Shown here piece after piece: positions 36,713-47,233 of a DNA stretch of 64,000 bases. Made by a program: the position numbers and the translations under genes. The first letter of the stretch is position 1, and every line of letters begins with the position of its first letter. The DNA is from Amycolatopsis thermoflava N1165 (GTDB lineage: Bacteria; Actinomycetota; Actinomycetes; Mycobacteriales; Pseudonocardiaceae): the NCBI RefSeq assembly GCF_000473265.1, contig NZ_KI421511.1, positions 4,949,785 to 5,013,784 on the forward strand. The letters run 5' to 3'. The notes under the pieces were generated by a model. That model did not search any database and was not told the origin of the DNA. It saw only the letters and a list, made by a program, of their open reading frames with translations.

Positions 36713-36879
36713 TTGAGTGCGGTATGGCGACCAGGTCTAGCATCCCCTTTATCCAAGCTCGATGGCCTTGAACACCCCGCCGGGGCGCCTGCGAAGTCCC
36801 AGGTGGACGCTCCCGCGGCCCGGTGGATTCGCAGGTCAGCCGGGCACAGTCCAACCACGACGTTGGAGGCCGTACACCG
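36713..36879 (+). promoter_or_regulatory. sdh promoter and structured leader
   Basis: TTGAGT at 36713-36718 and TAGCAT at 36738-36743 (19 bases apart) are the best promoter candidate. The following leader of about 130 bases contains complementary arms CCTGCGAA (36788-36795) and TTCGCAGG (36828-36835), which would form a long-range hairpin before the GGAGG ribosome site at about 36865. Confidence 0.45.
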
Positions 36880-37329
36880 ATGTCCACCACGGCGAGCACC
36901 GCCGCCGACCAGACGGCGGCGGAGGCGAGCGATCGGGCGGGTGCCTCACGCCGGAGCGGGACCTTCTACCGGGGCGACCCGGGCATGTGGTCCTGGGTCC
37001 TGCACCGGATCACGGGCGTGCTCACCTTCTTCTTCCTGTTCGTCCACGTCCTCGACACCGCGCTGGTCCGGGTTTCGCCCGACACCTACAACGAGGTCAT
37101 CGAGACCTACAAGACCCCGCTGGTCAACCTCATGGAGGTCGGCCTGGTCGGCGCCGTGCTGTTCCACGCGCTGAACGGCATCCGGGTCATGCTGGTCGAC
37201 TTCTGGTCGAAGGGCACCAAGTACCAGAAGCACATGCTGTGGACGGTCGCCGTCATCTGGGTGCTCGTCATGATTCCCGGTGCGATCGCGATGATGTGGC
37301 GCACGGTGTCGGAAATGTTCGGAGGCTGA
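36880..37329 (+). CDS. sdhC: Succinate dehydrogenase cytochrome b556 subunit
   Basis: A 149-residue membrane anchor with three hydrophobic helices. It carries SWVLHRITGVLTFFFLFVHV, where the His and the HRxTG motif are conserved in SdhC, and LFHALNGIRVMLVDF with a second His for haem. The first 30 residues are a soluble Ala/Ser-rich tail. It is the first gene of sdhCDAB and joins SdhD in quinone binding. Confidence 0.95.
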   Translation: MSTTASTAADQTAAEASDRAGASRRSGTFYRGDPGMWSWVLHRITGVLTFFFLFVHVLDTALVRVSPDTYNEVIETYKTPLVNLMEVGLVGAVLFHALNGIRVMLVDFWSKGTKYQKHMLWTVAVIWVLVMIPGAIAMMWRTVSEMFGG

Positions 37330-37336
37330 GCGAGAG

Positions 37337-37756
37337 ATGGCAACCGAGACCCTCGCACTCGACAAGCCGCGCTCGCCGCGGCGACCCGCCGCCCGCCGCA
37401 GCAACTTCGAGCTCTACAGCTGGCTGTTCATGCGGATCTCCGGCCTCGCGCTGGTCGTACTGGTGCTCGGCCACCTGTTCATCATGAACATCCTCGACGG
37501 CGGCGTGCACCGGATCAACTGGGGCTTCGTCGCAGGCCGCTGGTCCTCGCCGTTCTGGCAGTTCTGGGACCTGGCGATGCTGTGGCTGGCCCAGCTGCAC
37601 GGCGGCAACGGCCTCCGGACGGTCATCGACGACTACGCACGCAAGGACAGCACGCGCTTCTGGCTGAAGATCGTGCTCTACGTGTCGATGGTCGTCATCC
37701 TGTTCGTGGGCACCCTGGTGATCTTCACCTTCGACCCCGACATGGCCGGCAGCTGA
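37337..37756 (+). CDS. sdhD: Succinate dehydrogenase hydrophobic anchor subunit
   Basis: A 139-residue anchor with three helices. RRSNFELYSWLFMRISGLAL and VLGHLFIMNILDGGVHRINW carry likely haem or quinone ligands, and WLAQLHGGNGLRTVIDDYAR is typical of actinobacterial SdhD. It starts 8 bases after sdhC. Confidence 0.94.
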   Translation: MATETLALDKPRSPRRPAARRSNFELYSWLFMRISGLALVVLVLGHLFIMNILDGGVHRINWGFVAGRWSSPFWQFWDLAMLWLAQLHGGNGLRTVIDDYARKDSTRFWLKIVLYVSMVVILFVGTLVIFTFDPDMAGS

Positions 37757-37784
37757 CCCACCACCACCCGAGGAAGAAGCGGAC

Positions 37785-39572
37785 ATGCAGTTCCACAAGT
37801 ACGACGTGGTGATCGTGGGCGCCGGTGGCGCCGGGATGCGCGCCGCCATCGAGGCGGGCCAGCGCGCCCGCACCGCGGTCCTCACCAAGCTCTACCCGAC
37901 CCGCTCCCACACCGGCGCGGCTCAGGGCGGCATGTGTGCCGCGCTGGCCAACGTCGAGGAGGACAACTGGGAGTGGCACACCTTCGACACGGTCAAGGGC
38001 GGCGACTACCTGACCGACCAGGACGCGGCGGAGATCATGGCCAAGGAGGCCATCGACGCCGTGCTCGACCTGGAGAAGATGGGCCTGCCGTTCAACCGGA
38101 CGCCGGAAGGCAAGATCGACCAGCGCCGGTTCGGCGGGCACACCCGTGACCACGGCAAGGCCGCGGTGCGCCGGGCCTGCTACGCGGCCGACCGCACCGG
38201 TCACATGATCCTGCAGACGCTGTACCAGAACTGCGTCAAGCACGGGATCGAGTTCTTCAACGAGTTCTACGTGCTCGACATGATCACGACCGAGACCGAG
38301 AACGGGCCCGTCGCCACCGGCGCGGTCGCCTACGAGCTCGCGACCGGCGAGATCCACGTCTTCCAGGCGAAGGCGGTCGTGTTCGCCACCGGTGGTTTCG
38401 GCAAGGTCTTCAAGACCACGTCGAACGCGCACACCCTCACCGGCGACGGCATGGGCATCTACTACCGCAAGGGCCTGCCGCTGGAGGACATCGAGTTCTA
38501 CCAGTTCCACCCGACCGGCCTGGCCGGCCTCGGCATCCTCCTCACGGAGGGCGCCCGCGGTGAGGGCGCGATCCTGCGCAACGCCTCGGGTGAGCGGTTC
38601 ATGGAGCGCTACGCCCCCACCATCAAGGACCTCGCGCCGCGCGACATCGTCGCCAGGTCGATGGTCCTCGAGGTCCTCGAAGGCCGCGGCGCCGGCCCGC
38701 ACAAGGACTACGTGCTCCTGGACTGCACGCACCTCGGCGCCGAGGTCCTGGAGACGAAGCTGCCGGACATCACCGAGTTCGCCCGCACCTACCTCGGTGT
38801 GGACCCGGTGAAGGAGCCGGTGCCGGTGTACCCGACCGCGCACTACGCGATGGGCGGCATCCCGACGAACGTGCACGGCGAGGCCCTGCTCGACAACGAC
38901 ACCGTCCTGCCCGGCGCCTACGCCGCCGGCGAGGTCGCGTGCGTGTCGGTGCACGGCGCGAACCGGCTGGGCACCAACTCGCTGCTGGACATCAACGTGT
39001 TCGGCCGCCGCGCCGGCATCGCCGCCGCCGAGTACGCCAACAACCACGACTTCGTCGAGCTGCCGGAGAACCCGGCCAAGATGGTCGAGGGCATGGTCGA
39101 CCACCTGCGCACCGCGCACGGTGGCGAGCGGGTCGCGGACATCCGCACCGAGCTGCAGCAGACCATGGACACCAACGCGGCCGTGTACCGCACCGAGGAC
39201 ACGCTGAAGACCGCGCTGACCGACGTCCAGCGGCTCAAGGAGCGCTACGGCCGGATCTCGATCCAGGACAAGGGCAAGCGGTACAACACCGACCTGCTCG
39301 AGGCGATCGAGCTGGGCTTCCTGCTCGACCTGGCCGAGGCGCTGGTCAACGCGGCGCTGGCGCGCAAGGAGTCCCGCGGCGGGCACGCCCGCGAGGACTA
39401 CCCGAACCGCGACGACGTCAACTTCATGCGGCACTCGATGTCGTACAAGATGCTGCCGGAAACGCCGGACCCGGACGCCCCGCTGGGCATCAACGGGTTC
39501 ATGGCCGACATCCGGCTGGACTACAAGCCGGTGACCTTCACCCGGTACGAGCCGATGGAGCGGAAGTACTGA
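37785..39572 (+). CDS. sdhA: Succinate dehydrogenase flavoprotein subunit
   Basis: A 595-residue subunit oxidising succinate to fumarate. The FAD-binding Gly-rich loop is VVIVGAGGAGMRAAIEAG. The covalent FAD His is in TRSHTGAAQGGMCA. Substrate residues lie in QFHPTGLAGLGILLTEGARG and HYAMGGIPTNVHGEAL, with the catalytic Arg likely in GARGEGAILRN, and the second FAD contact is VHGANRLGTNSLLDINVFGR. The length matches the SQR family. Confidence 0.97.
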   Translation: MQFHKYDVVIVGAGGAGMRAAIEAGQRARTAVLTKLYPTRSHTGAAQGGMCAALANVEEDNWEWHTFDTVKGGDYLTDQDAAEIMAKEAIDAVLDLEKMGLPFNRTPEGKIDQRRFGGHTRDHGKAAVRRACYAADRTGHMILQTLYQNCVKHGIEFFNEFYVLDMITTETENGPVATGAVAYELATGEIHVFQAKAVVFATGGFGKVFKTTSNAHTLTGDGMGIYYRKGLPLEDIEFYQFHPTGLAGLGILLTEGARGEGAILRNASGERFMERYAPTIKDLAPRDIVARSMVLEVLEGRGAGPHKDYVLLDCTHLGAEVLETKLPDITEFARTYLGVDPVKEPVPVYPTAHYAMGGIPTNVHGEALLDNDTVLPGAYAAGEVACVSVHGANRLGTNSLLDINVFGRRAGIAAAEYANNHDFVELPENPAKMVEGMVDHLRTAHGGERVADIRTELQQTMDTNAAVYRTEDTLKTALTDVQRLKERYGRISIQDKGKRYNTDLLEAIELGFLLDLAEALVNAALARKESRGGHAREDYPNRDDVNFMRHSMSYKMLPETPDPDAPLGINGFMADIRLDYKPVTFTRYEPMERKY

Positions 39573-39573
39573 C

Positions 39574-40347
39574 ATGACCGCGGTAGCCGAACAGAACACC
39601 GTGAACGGGATTCCCGCGCCGGAGGGCTCGGTCACCATCACGGTGAAGATCCAGCGGTTCAACCCGGAGATCGACGACGCGCCGCACTGGGAGTCCTACG
39701 AGGTCCCGGCGCTGCCCACCGACCGCGTGCTGAACCTGCTGTTCAACATCAAGAACTACGTGGACGGCACGCTGTCGTTCCGCCGGTCGTGCGCGCACGG
39801 CATCTGCGGTTCGGACGCGATGCAGATCAACGGCATCAACCGGCTGGCCTGCAAGGTGCTCGTCAAGGACCTGCTGGCGAAGGACGGCAAGGAGACCACG
39901 GTCACCGTGGCCCCCATCAAGGGCCTGCCGACGCTGAAGGACCTCTACGTCGACATGGAGCCGTTCTTCGAGGCGTACCGGGCGGTGAAGCCGTACCTGA
40001 TCACCTACGGCAACGAGCCCACGCGCGAGCGGATCCAGTCGGCGGCGGACCGGGAGCGGTTCGACGACACCACCAAGTGCATCCTGTGCGCGGCGTGCAC
40101 CTCGTCGTGCCCGGTGTACTGGAACGACGGGTCGTACTTCGGCCCGGCGGCGATCGTCAACGCCCACCGGTTCATCTTCGACAGCCGTGACGAGGGTTCC
40201 GAGGAGCGGCTGGACATCCTCAACGACGCCGAGGGCGTGTGGCGCTGCCGCACGACCTTCAACTGCACCGACGCGTGCCCGCGTGGCATCCAGGTGACGA
40301 AGGCGATCCAGGAGGTCAAGCGCGCGCTGCTGTTCAAGCGCGTCTGA
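39574..40347 (+). CDS. sdhB: Succinate dehydrogenase iron-sulfur subunit
   Basis: A 257-residue subunit. The [2Fe-2S] ligands are in RRSCAHGICGSDAMQINGIN and RLACKV, the [4Fe-4S] ligands in CILCAACTSSCPVYW, and the [3Fe-4S] ligands in CRTTFNCTDACPRGIQVTK. It starts 1 base after the sdhA stop and ends the operon before a strong terminator. Confidence 0.97.
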   Translation: MTAVAEQNTVNGIPAPEGSVTITVKIQRFNPEIDDAPHWESYEVPALPTDRVLNLLFNIKNYVDGTLSFRRSCAHGICGSDAMQINGINRLACKVLVKDLLAKDGKETTVTVAPIKGLPTLKDLYVDMEPFFEAYRAVKPYLITYGNEPTRERIQSAADRERFDDTTKCILCAACTSSCPVYWNDGSYFGPAAIVNAHRFIFDSRDEGSEERLDILNDAEGVWRCRTTFNCTDACPRGIQVTKAIQEVKRALLFKRV

Positions 40348-40360
40348 GGTTCCTGCGGAA

Positions 40361-40393
40361 GAGGCCCCCTCGCCCTGGCGGCGAGGGGGCCTC
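40361..40393. terminator. Rho-independent terminator after sdhB
   Basis: A perfect 14-bp stem (GAGGCCCCCTCGCC with its complement) and a 5-base loop, followed by TTCTCGT. It lies between converging genes and probably works both ways. Confidence 0.88.
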
Positions 40394-40401
40394 TTCTCGT
40401 G

Positions 40402-42264
40402 TCAGGAGCGGCGGCCGCGGACGGCGAGCACGATGATCGCGGCCACGACCACGACGCCCGCGCCGCCGAGCCAGAACGGCCAGACCGGCGCGCCCTTCCC
40501 GGTGGCCGCGGCGACGGGCGTGGGCTCGGCGGTTTCGGTGGGCTGGTCGTCGCCGAAGACGCCGCCGCTCGGGGCGGAGTAAGCCGGGCCGGGTTCCGGC
40601 GTGCCTGCCACCGTGAGGTCCAGTGTGACCGGCACCGGGACGTTGTCGCCCTCGTCGAAGGTCGCGCCCAGTTTGACCGCGATGTAGTACCAGCCCGCGA
40701 CAGCCTGGGTGCGGACCTTCGAGTTGTCGGCCTCGCGGTTGTGGTAGCGCACCGGCGCGGTGGCGATCGCGTTCCGGGTCGGCAGCACACCTCCGGAGCC
40801 GGTGTAGACCGTGGTGTCGGAGTCGATCTCCGCGCGGTACGGGTTGTAGGCGGTGGTGGCGATGTTCGAGACGTTGTCGACGCCGCTGCCGCCGGCCTGT
40901 CCGAAGTGGACGCGGTAGGCCAGGCCCTGGCCCCAGCCCAGCTTGACGCGGTAGAAGACGTACTCGCCGCGCTGGAGGGTGTCGGTGTAGCGGCCGCTGC
41001 CCGTCAGCGGGGCGGCGACGTTGAACGAGCCGCCGCCGGTCACCGGCGTGCCGGTACCGGCGGGTTCGGTGAACGCGGTGGTGGGCAGGACGGCCTTGGG
41101 GCCGCCGTCGGCGACCGCGGGCTCGACGCCGACGAGCAGTTCGACCGGCAACCGCTCGGGCACCTCGGCCGACACGCGGTCCCAGGTCAGGGCGAAGTAG
41201 TACCGCCCGGCGCCGCGGCAGTTGTCGGAGCTGCCGCTGCCCTTCTTCGGCTCGGTCGCGCCGTCCCAGGCCTTGGCGATCGTGAGGGCGACGCCGTCGC
41301 TGGACATGGTCGCCTGCTCGGACAGGAAGGCGTGGCAGTCCTCGCCGCCCGCGCCGTAGACGCGCAGCTGGAGCGAGTTGATGTCGTCGAGCCGGTCGAC
41401 GCCGGGCAGGCGGGGGAAGGAGATCGTGCCGCTGAAGTAGGCGGTGGCGCCCTGCGGGACGTCGACCGCGTAGTAGCGGGTTTCCTTCTGGCCGAGGGTG
41501 TCCAGGTGCTGGCCGGAGCCGGCGACCGGCGCGGTGTCCCAGCTCGCGGCGCCGGTGATCGGGGTGCCCGCGGGTTCGTAGGTGCGCAGCGCGGTGGCGG
41601 AGACGCGCGGCAGGATGCGCTCCAGGGTCTTGCCGTCGGGGGCGTCGCTGTAGGTGCCGCCGGTGACCTGGGCGATGCAGGTGAGCTGCTCGCGGGACCT
41701 GGCGTCGACGTCGAAGCCGACCGCGTGCACGACGACCTTGGCGCCCTGGGCGGTGAGTTCCCTGGCGACCTCGCACGGGTCGGGCGGGGCGCAGGTGTCC
41801 TCGCCGTCGGAGACGAGAACGACGGCGCGCGGACCGGTCTGCGGGAGCGCGGCGGCGGCGGTGCGCAAGGCGGTGCCGATCGGGGTGTAGCCGCTGGGCT
41901 GGATGCCGTCGACGGCCGCGGTGAGGGCGGGCTTGTCGATGGTCTTCGGGGAGCTGAGGACCTGGACGTCCTGGCAGCCCTGGGCCTTCTCGGCGTCGGA
42001 CGAGCCGGTGCGGGTGCCGTAGACGGTGAGGCCCACCTGTGCCTCCGCGGGAGCCGACCCGATGAACCGGCGCAGAGCGCTCTTCGCGGCGTCCATCTTG
42101 GTGCCGGTGGCGTCCGCCTGCTTCATCGAGCCGGACCCGTCGAGGACGAGCATGGTCGGCGCGTAGGCGGGTTGCTGCGCTTCGGGCTGCGCGAGGGCTG
42201 GGGCGAGCCCGACGGCCAGCAGACCCGCGACGGCCGCCGGGAGGAGCTTGGAAAGCCGGAACAT
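40402..42264 (-). CDS. Secreted von Willebrand factor A-domain protein, membrane anchored
   Basis: A 620-residue protein. The signal peptide ends in APALAQP; the VWA domain (about residues 35-215) has the MIDAS motif MLVLDGSGSMKQ and the supporting VVLVSDGEDTC. Two similar beta-rich modules follow (about 235-375 and 385-575), each with a GTPITG/GTPVTGGGSF start and a YYAVDVPQGATAYF/VFYRVKLGWGQGLAY pattern. A single membrane helix (VWPFWLGGAGVVVVAAIIVL) and a basic tail end the protein. It is probably an outward-facing cell-surface protein binding a metal-dependent ligand. Confidence 0.9.
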   Translation of the reverse strand: MFRLSKLLPAAVAGLLAVGLAPALAQPEAQQPAYAPTMLVLDGSGSMKQADATGTKMDAAKSALRRFIGSAPAEAQVGLTVYGTRTGSSDAEKAQGCQDVQVLSSPKTIDKPALTAAVDGIQPSGYTPIGTALRTAAAALPQTGPRAVVLVSDGEDTCAPPDPCEVARELTAQGAKVVVHAVGFDVDARSREQLTCIAQVTGGTYSDAPDGKTLERILPRVSATALRTYEPAGTPITGAASWDTAPVAGSGQHLDTLGQKETRYYAVDVPQGATAYFSGTISFPRLPGVDRLDDINSLQLRVYGAGGEDCHAFLSEQATMSSDGVALTIAKAWDGATEPKKGSGSSDNCRGAGRYYFALTWDRVSAEVPERLPVELLVGVEPAVADGGPKAVLPTTAFTEPAGTGTPVTGGGSFNVAAPLTGSGRYTDTLQRGEYVFYRVKLGWGQGLAYRVHFGQAGGSGVDNVSNIATTAYNPYRAEIDSDTTVYTGSGGVLPTRNAIATAPVRYHNREADNSKVRTQAVAGWYYIAVKLGATFDEGDNVPVPVTLDLTVAGTPEPGPAYSAPSGGVFGDDQPTETAEPTPVAAATGKGAPVWPFWLGGAGVVVVAAIIVLAVRGRRS

Positions 42265-42437
42265 GATCCCCCATCCGTGTGATCGATGCCGCTTGGATGC
42301 GATCGCAAACGGATGGGTTCCGCCGAGTTGTCAGCCGTGGCGTGCGCGCCGCGCGCACCTCCGGGGCCGGTGACTCACCGGCGCGGGGCGGGCTCAGGAT
42401 GTTCGACCACCGTCCCGGCGCTCCTCCGGCGTGCGCG

Positions 42438-42677
42438 TCAGGCGTCGACCTTGTCGGGGTGCTTCGTGCGGAGCCCGCGCCATCCGATGATCCCGATGAT
42501 CGTCCCCAGGGTGAAGCTCACGATCGCCAGGATGAGGTGCACCACGAAGAACCCGGTGGCCGATCCGTCCGGCCCCCACGAGTTCTCGCTGGCCCACAGG
42601 TTCTTCACGAACGTGATCCAGATGACCCAGGACCAGATCCCGAAAGCCAGCAGGAACCATGCCACACGTCGAGACAT
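42438..42677 (-). CDS. SCO4848-family small membrane protein
   Basis: A 79-residue protein with two hydrophobic helices (VAWFLLAFGIWSWVIWITFV and FFVVHLILAIVSFTLGTIIG) joined by WASENSWGPDGSATG, the recognisable pattern of the SCO4848 family. The family usually lies beside a D-Ala-D-Ala carboxypeptidase gene, as here (divergent, 73 bases apart). The function is unknown; the neighbour suggests a cell-envelope link. Confidence 0.9.
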   Translation of the reverse strand: MSRRVAWFLLAFGIWSWVIWITFVKNLWASENSWGPDGSATGFFVVHLILAIVSFTLGTIIGIIGWRGLRTKHPDKVDA

Positions 42678-42750
42678 GCTCCGAGTATCCCCCGATCGGA
42701 TCGGGGCGCCGCGCCGGGGAACCGGTCCGCGCGTCCTCTAGCCTGCTTTG

Positions 42751-43953
42751 GTGCGACGCGGTTTCCTGCTCTCCCTCGTTCTGGTTGTGTTGTCCGGTCT
42801 CGTGCCATTCGCCGGCACCGCGACGGCCGCTCCCTCCGTCTGCCCCGACGCGGTCGTGCCACCGCCGCCGGTGGACACCTCCGAACAGCCGCCGCCCGGC
42901 GTCGCCGCGCCCGCTCCCCTGCCGGTGCCGAAGACGGCCGTCGGCGGGGCTCGGATGGGCGAATGCGGCGTCGTCTACCCGTCCGGCGCCGCGGTTCCGC
43001 CCGACACCACCGCCGCGTCCTGGGTGCTGCAGGACCTCGAGACGGGCGAGGTGCTCGCCGCGAAGAACCCGCATGCGCGGCAGCGCCCGGCATCCCTGAT
43101 CAAGACGCTGCTGGCGCTCGTGGTGATCCGCGAACTGAAGCCGGACCAGGTGATCGTCCCGACGGTCGAGGACGCCAGCCAGGAGTGCACCTGCGTCGGC
43201 CTCGTCGCGGGCGGGCGCTACACCGTCGACCTGCTGCTGCACGGCCTGCTGATGCACTCCGGCAACGACGTCGCCCACGCCTTCGCGACCGCACTGGGCG
43301 GGGTGCCCGCGACCGTGCGGAAGATGAACGAGCTGGCCGCGGAACTCGGCGCGACGGACACCCGCGCGGCGACGCCGTCGGGCCTGGACGGCCCTGGCAT
43401 GTCGGCGTCGGCCTACGACATGAGCCTGATCTTCAACTACGCCATGAAGCAGCCCGAGTTCGCCGACTCGATCGCGACCCGCGCGGTGCAGATCCCGGAC
43501 CAGCCCGGCAAACCGGCGTTCTCGATCGTCAACGACAACAAGCTGCTCGGCACCTACAACGGTTTCCTCGGCGGCAAGACCGGCTTCACCGACGACGCCC
43601 GCCACACCTACGTCGGCGGCGCCGAGCAGAACGGCCGCCGCGTCGCGGTGGTCCTGATGCGGGCCGAGAACCGCCCGGCGCCGGTCGTGAACCAGGCCAA
43701 GGCGCTGCTGGACTACGGCTTCGCGCTGGCCCGCTCCAACGCGTCACCGGTGGGCCACCTGGTGTCGCCGGTGGTGTCGGAGCAGGCCGCGGACGGCGGC
43801 ACTACGGACGTCGCCGGTGTCTCCGAGGCCGGGGCCGCCGGGGAGAAGGATCCGTTCGGGGTGACCGGGTGGATCCTGACGCTGGTGGTGGCGGTGATCA
43901 TCGTGGCCGGGTTCGTGATCGGGCACCACCGCAAGAAGGGGCGGTCGTACTGA
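42751..43953 (+). CDS. D-alanyl-D-alanine carboxypeptidase (DacC/PBP5-like)
   Basis: A 400-residue low-molecular-weight penicillin-binding protein. The signal sequence ends near FAGTATAAP. The serine nucleophile motif is RPASLIKTLLALVV (SxxK), followed by HSGNDVAHAF (SxN) and GGKTGFTDDARHT (KTG). A C-terminal membrane helix (GWILTLVVAVIIVAGFVIGH) anchors it in place of the usual amphipathic PBP5 tail. The GTG at 42751 is chosen because TAGCCT (42739-42744) ends 6 bases upstream. It trims pentapeptide stems of peptidoglycan. Confidence 0.95.
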   Translation: MRRGFLLSLVLVVLSGLVPFAGTATAAPSVCPDAVVPPPPVDTSEQPPPGVAAPAPLPVPKTAVGGARMGECGVVYPSGAAVPPDTTAASWVLQDLETGEVLAAKNPHARQRPASLIKTLLALVVIRELKPDQVIVPTVEDASQECTCVGLVAGGRYTVDLLLHGLLMHSGNDVAHAFATALGGVPATVRKMNELAAELGATDTRAATPSGLDGPGMSASAYDMSLIFNYAMKQPEFADSIATRAVQIPDQPGKPAFSIVNDNKLLGTYNGFLGGKTGFTDDARHTYVGGAEQNGRRVAVVLMRAENRPAPVVNQAKALLDYGFALARSNASPVGHLVSPVVSEQAADGGTTDVAGVSEAGAAGEKDPFGVTGWILTLVVAVIIVAGFVIGHHRKKGRSY

Positions 43954-43970
43954 GGTCGCCGTGGGTGCCG

Positions 43971-44135
43971 ACCTCCCCCGCCCCCGATTCCTGATTGTGT
44001 TTCAGTCGCCGAGCAGGGTTGTCAAGGCGGGAAAGCGTGCCTTGACAACCCTGGTCGGCGACTAAAGATCGGCTGTGGATCGGGGGCGGGGGAGGTCTGG
44101 TTCGATGGTCGGTGCTGTTGCGTTGCCGGCTTGCG
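43971..44135. repeat. Nested palindromic repeat element, copy 2 (inverted)
   Basis: The reverse complement of this block matches 29159-29320. Its outer arms are 18 bp and perfect (ACCTCCCCCGCCCCCGAT at 43971-43988 and its complement ending at 44096). The inner stem pairs 44004-44028 with 44039-44063 (one mismatch at the same place as copy 1) around a 10-base loop. It lies between converging genes, as copy 1 does. Confidence 0.9.
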
Positions 44136-44154
44136 AGTTGCCCAGTGCCTGGCG

Positions 44155-45159
44155 CTATCGGCGGCGCCGGCCTAGCCAGGCCAGTGCGGCGCCGGCGCTG
44201 AACGCGCCTGCCACGGCGCCCGCGCCGGGGCCGCGCCGCACCTCCACCGTCGGGCGGATGACCGCGGGCGGCGGGGGTTCGACCGTCGTCACGAGGTTCT
44301 CCCGCGCGGTCGCCGTCCAGGCCGTCACGAAGAGCAGGAACCGGGACACCAGGTTGGCGAACACCAGCAGACCGATGATGGGCCCGAACAGCACCCCGCT
44401 CGGCGAACTGGTGACGCTCGCCAGGTAGATCGAGCCGACCTGCTTGAGCACCTCGAAGCCGACGGCGGCGATCGCGGCGCCCTTGATCGCGCTGCGCGCC
44501 GACACCTTCTCCCGCGGCAGCCGCGACAGCACCCACAGGAACACCAGCATGTTCGCCAGCAGGGACAACACGATCGTCGCCAGGCGGAGCAGGAACCGCG
44601 CCCACGACTGGTCCTCCAGGCCGACGAGCCCGAGCAGGAAGTTGCCCACCCCGCCGCCGACCGCGGTCAGGCCGAACGACACGACCATCGCCAGCCCCAG
44701 CCCGCCGAGCGCCAGCAGGTCCTTGATCGTCGTCGAGACGATCGGGCGGCTCTTCTTCTCCTGGCCCCACTGGGCGGTCAGCGCGTCACGCAGGTTGCTC
44801 ATCCAGCCGATGCCGGAGTAGAGCGCCAGCAGCAGACCGAACACCCCGGTGCCGCCACGAGAGGCGAGCGCCGCGTCGACGATCTTGGTGACGAAGTCGC
44901 CGATCCCCGGCGGCGTCGAGGAGATGATCCCGTCCCGCAGCTCGTTCAGGGCCGCCTCGTTGTTCGCCAGCACGAACCCGGCGATCGAGAACCCGACCAT
45001 GAGCAGCGGGAACAACGACAGCACGCTGAAGTAGGTGATCGCCGCCGCGTAGTGGTTGCCGTAGCGCTCGCCGAACGCGTCGTTGGCCCGCACCAGGTGG
45101 TCGAGCCACGGGTACTTCCGGCGCAGCCGCGGGACCAGCTTTTCCTTCTCTTCCGCCAC
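44155..45159 (-). CDS. YihY/BrkB-family integral membrane protein
   Basis: A 334-residue membrane protein with six helices. The family core includes YAAAITYFSVLSLFPLLMVG, GIGWMSNLRDALTAQWGQ and FGPIIGLLVFANLVSRFLLF. It is often misnamed ribonuclease BN; a membrane role, possibly flippase or transporter, is more likely. A Pro-rich and hydrophobic tail ends with LGRRRR. The GTG start is 6 bases from a -10 TAGCGT (minus 45171-45166), a leaderless arrangement. Confidence 0.92.
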   Translation of the reverse strand: MAEEKEKLVPRLRRKYPWLDHLVRANDAFGERYGNHYAAAITYFSVLSLFPLLMVGFSIAGFVLANNEAALNELRDGIISSTPPGIGDFVTKIVDAALASRGGTGVFGLLLALYSGIGWMSNLRDALTAQWGQEKKSRPIVSTTIKDLLALGGLGLAMVVSFGLTAVGGGVGNFLLGLVGLEDQSWARFLLRLATIVLSLLANMLVFLWVLSRLPREKVSARSAIKGAAIAAVGFEVLKQVGSIYLASVTSSPSGVLFGPIIGLLVFANLVSRFLLFVTAWTATARENLVTTVEPPPPAVIRPTVEVRRGPGAGAVAGAFSAGAALAWLGRRRR

Positions 45160-45224
45160 GGGAAAACGCTAACGACCCCGCCCCGACCTCGCAATTCGGG
45201 GCCGGGCCGGGTCCACTGTGGACG

Positions 45225-47163
<1,939 letters not shown>

Positions 47164-47174
47164 AGGCACAGGTT

Positions 47175-47184
47175 ATGAGCTCAT
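47175..47184. promoter_or_regulatory. Palindrome in LysR/TDT intergenic region
   Basis: ATGAGCTCAT is a perfect 10-bp palindrome placed just upstream of the LysR -10 hexamer (TAACCT, 47175-47170) and about 50 bases before the TDT start. This is a reasonable LysR recognition site for autoregulation. Confidence 0.4.
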
Positions 47185-47233
47185 CGGCCGGTGATCCCTA
47201 CCGGATGCGGCGTCGTGGACCGAACGTGGAGGC

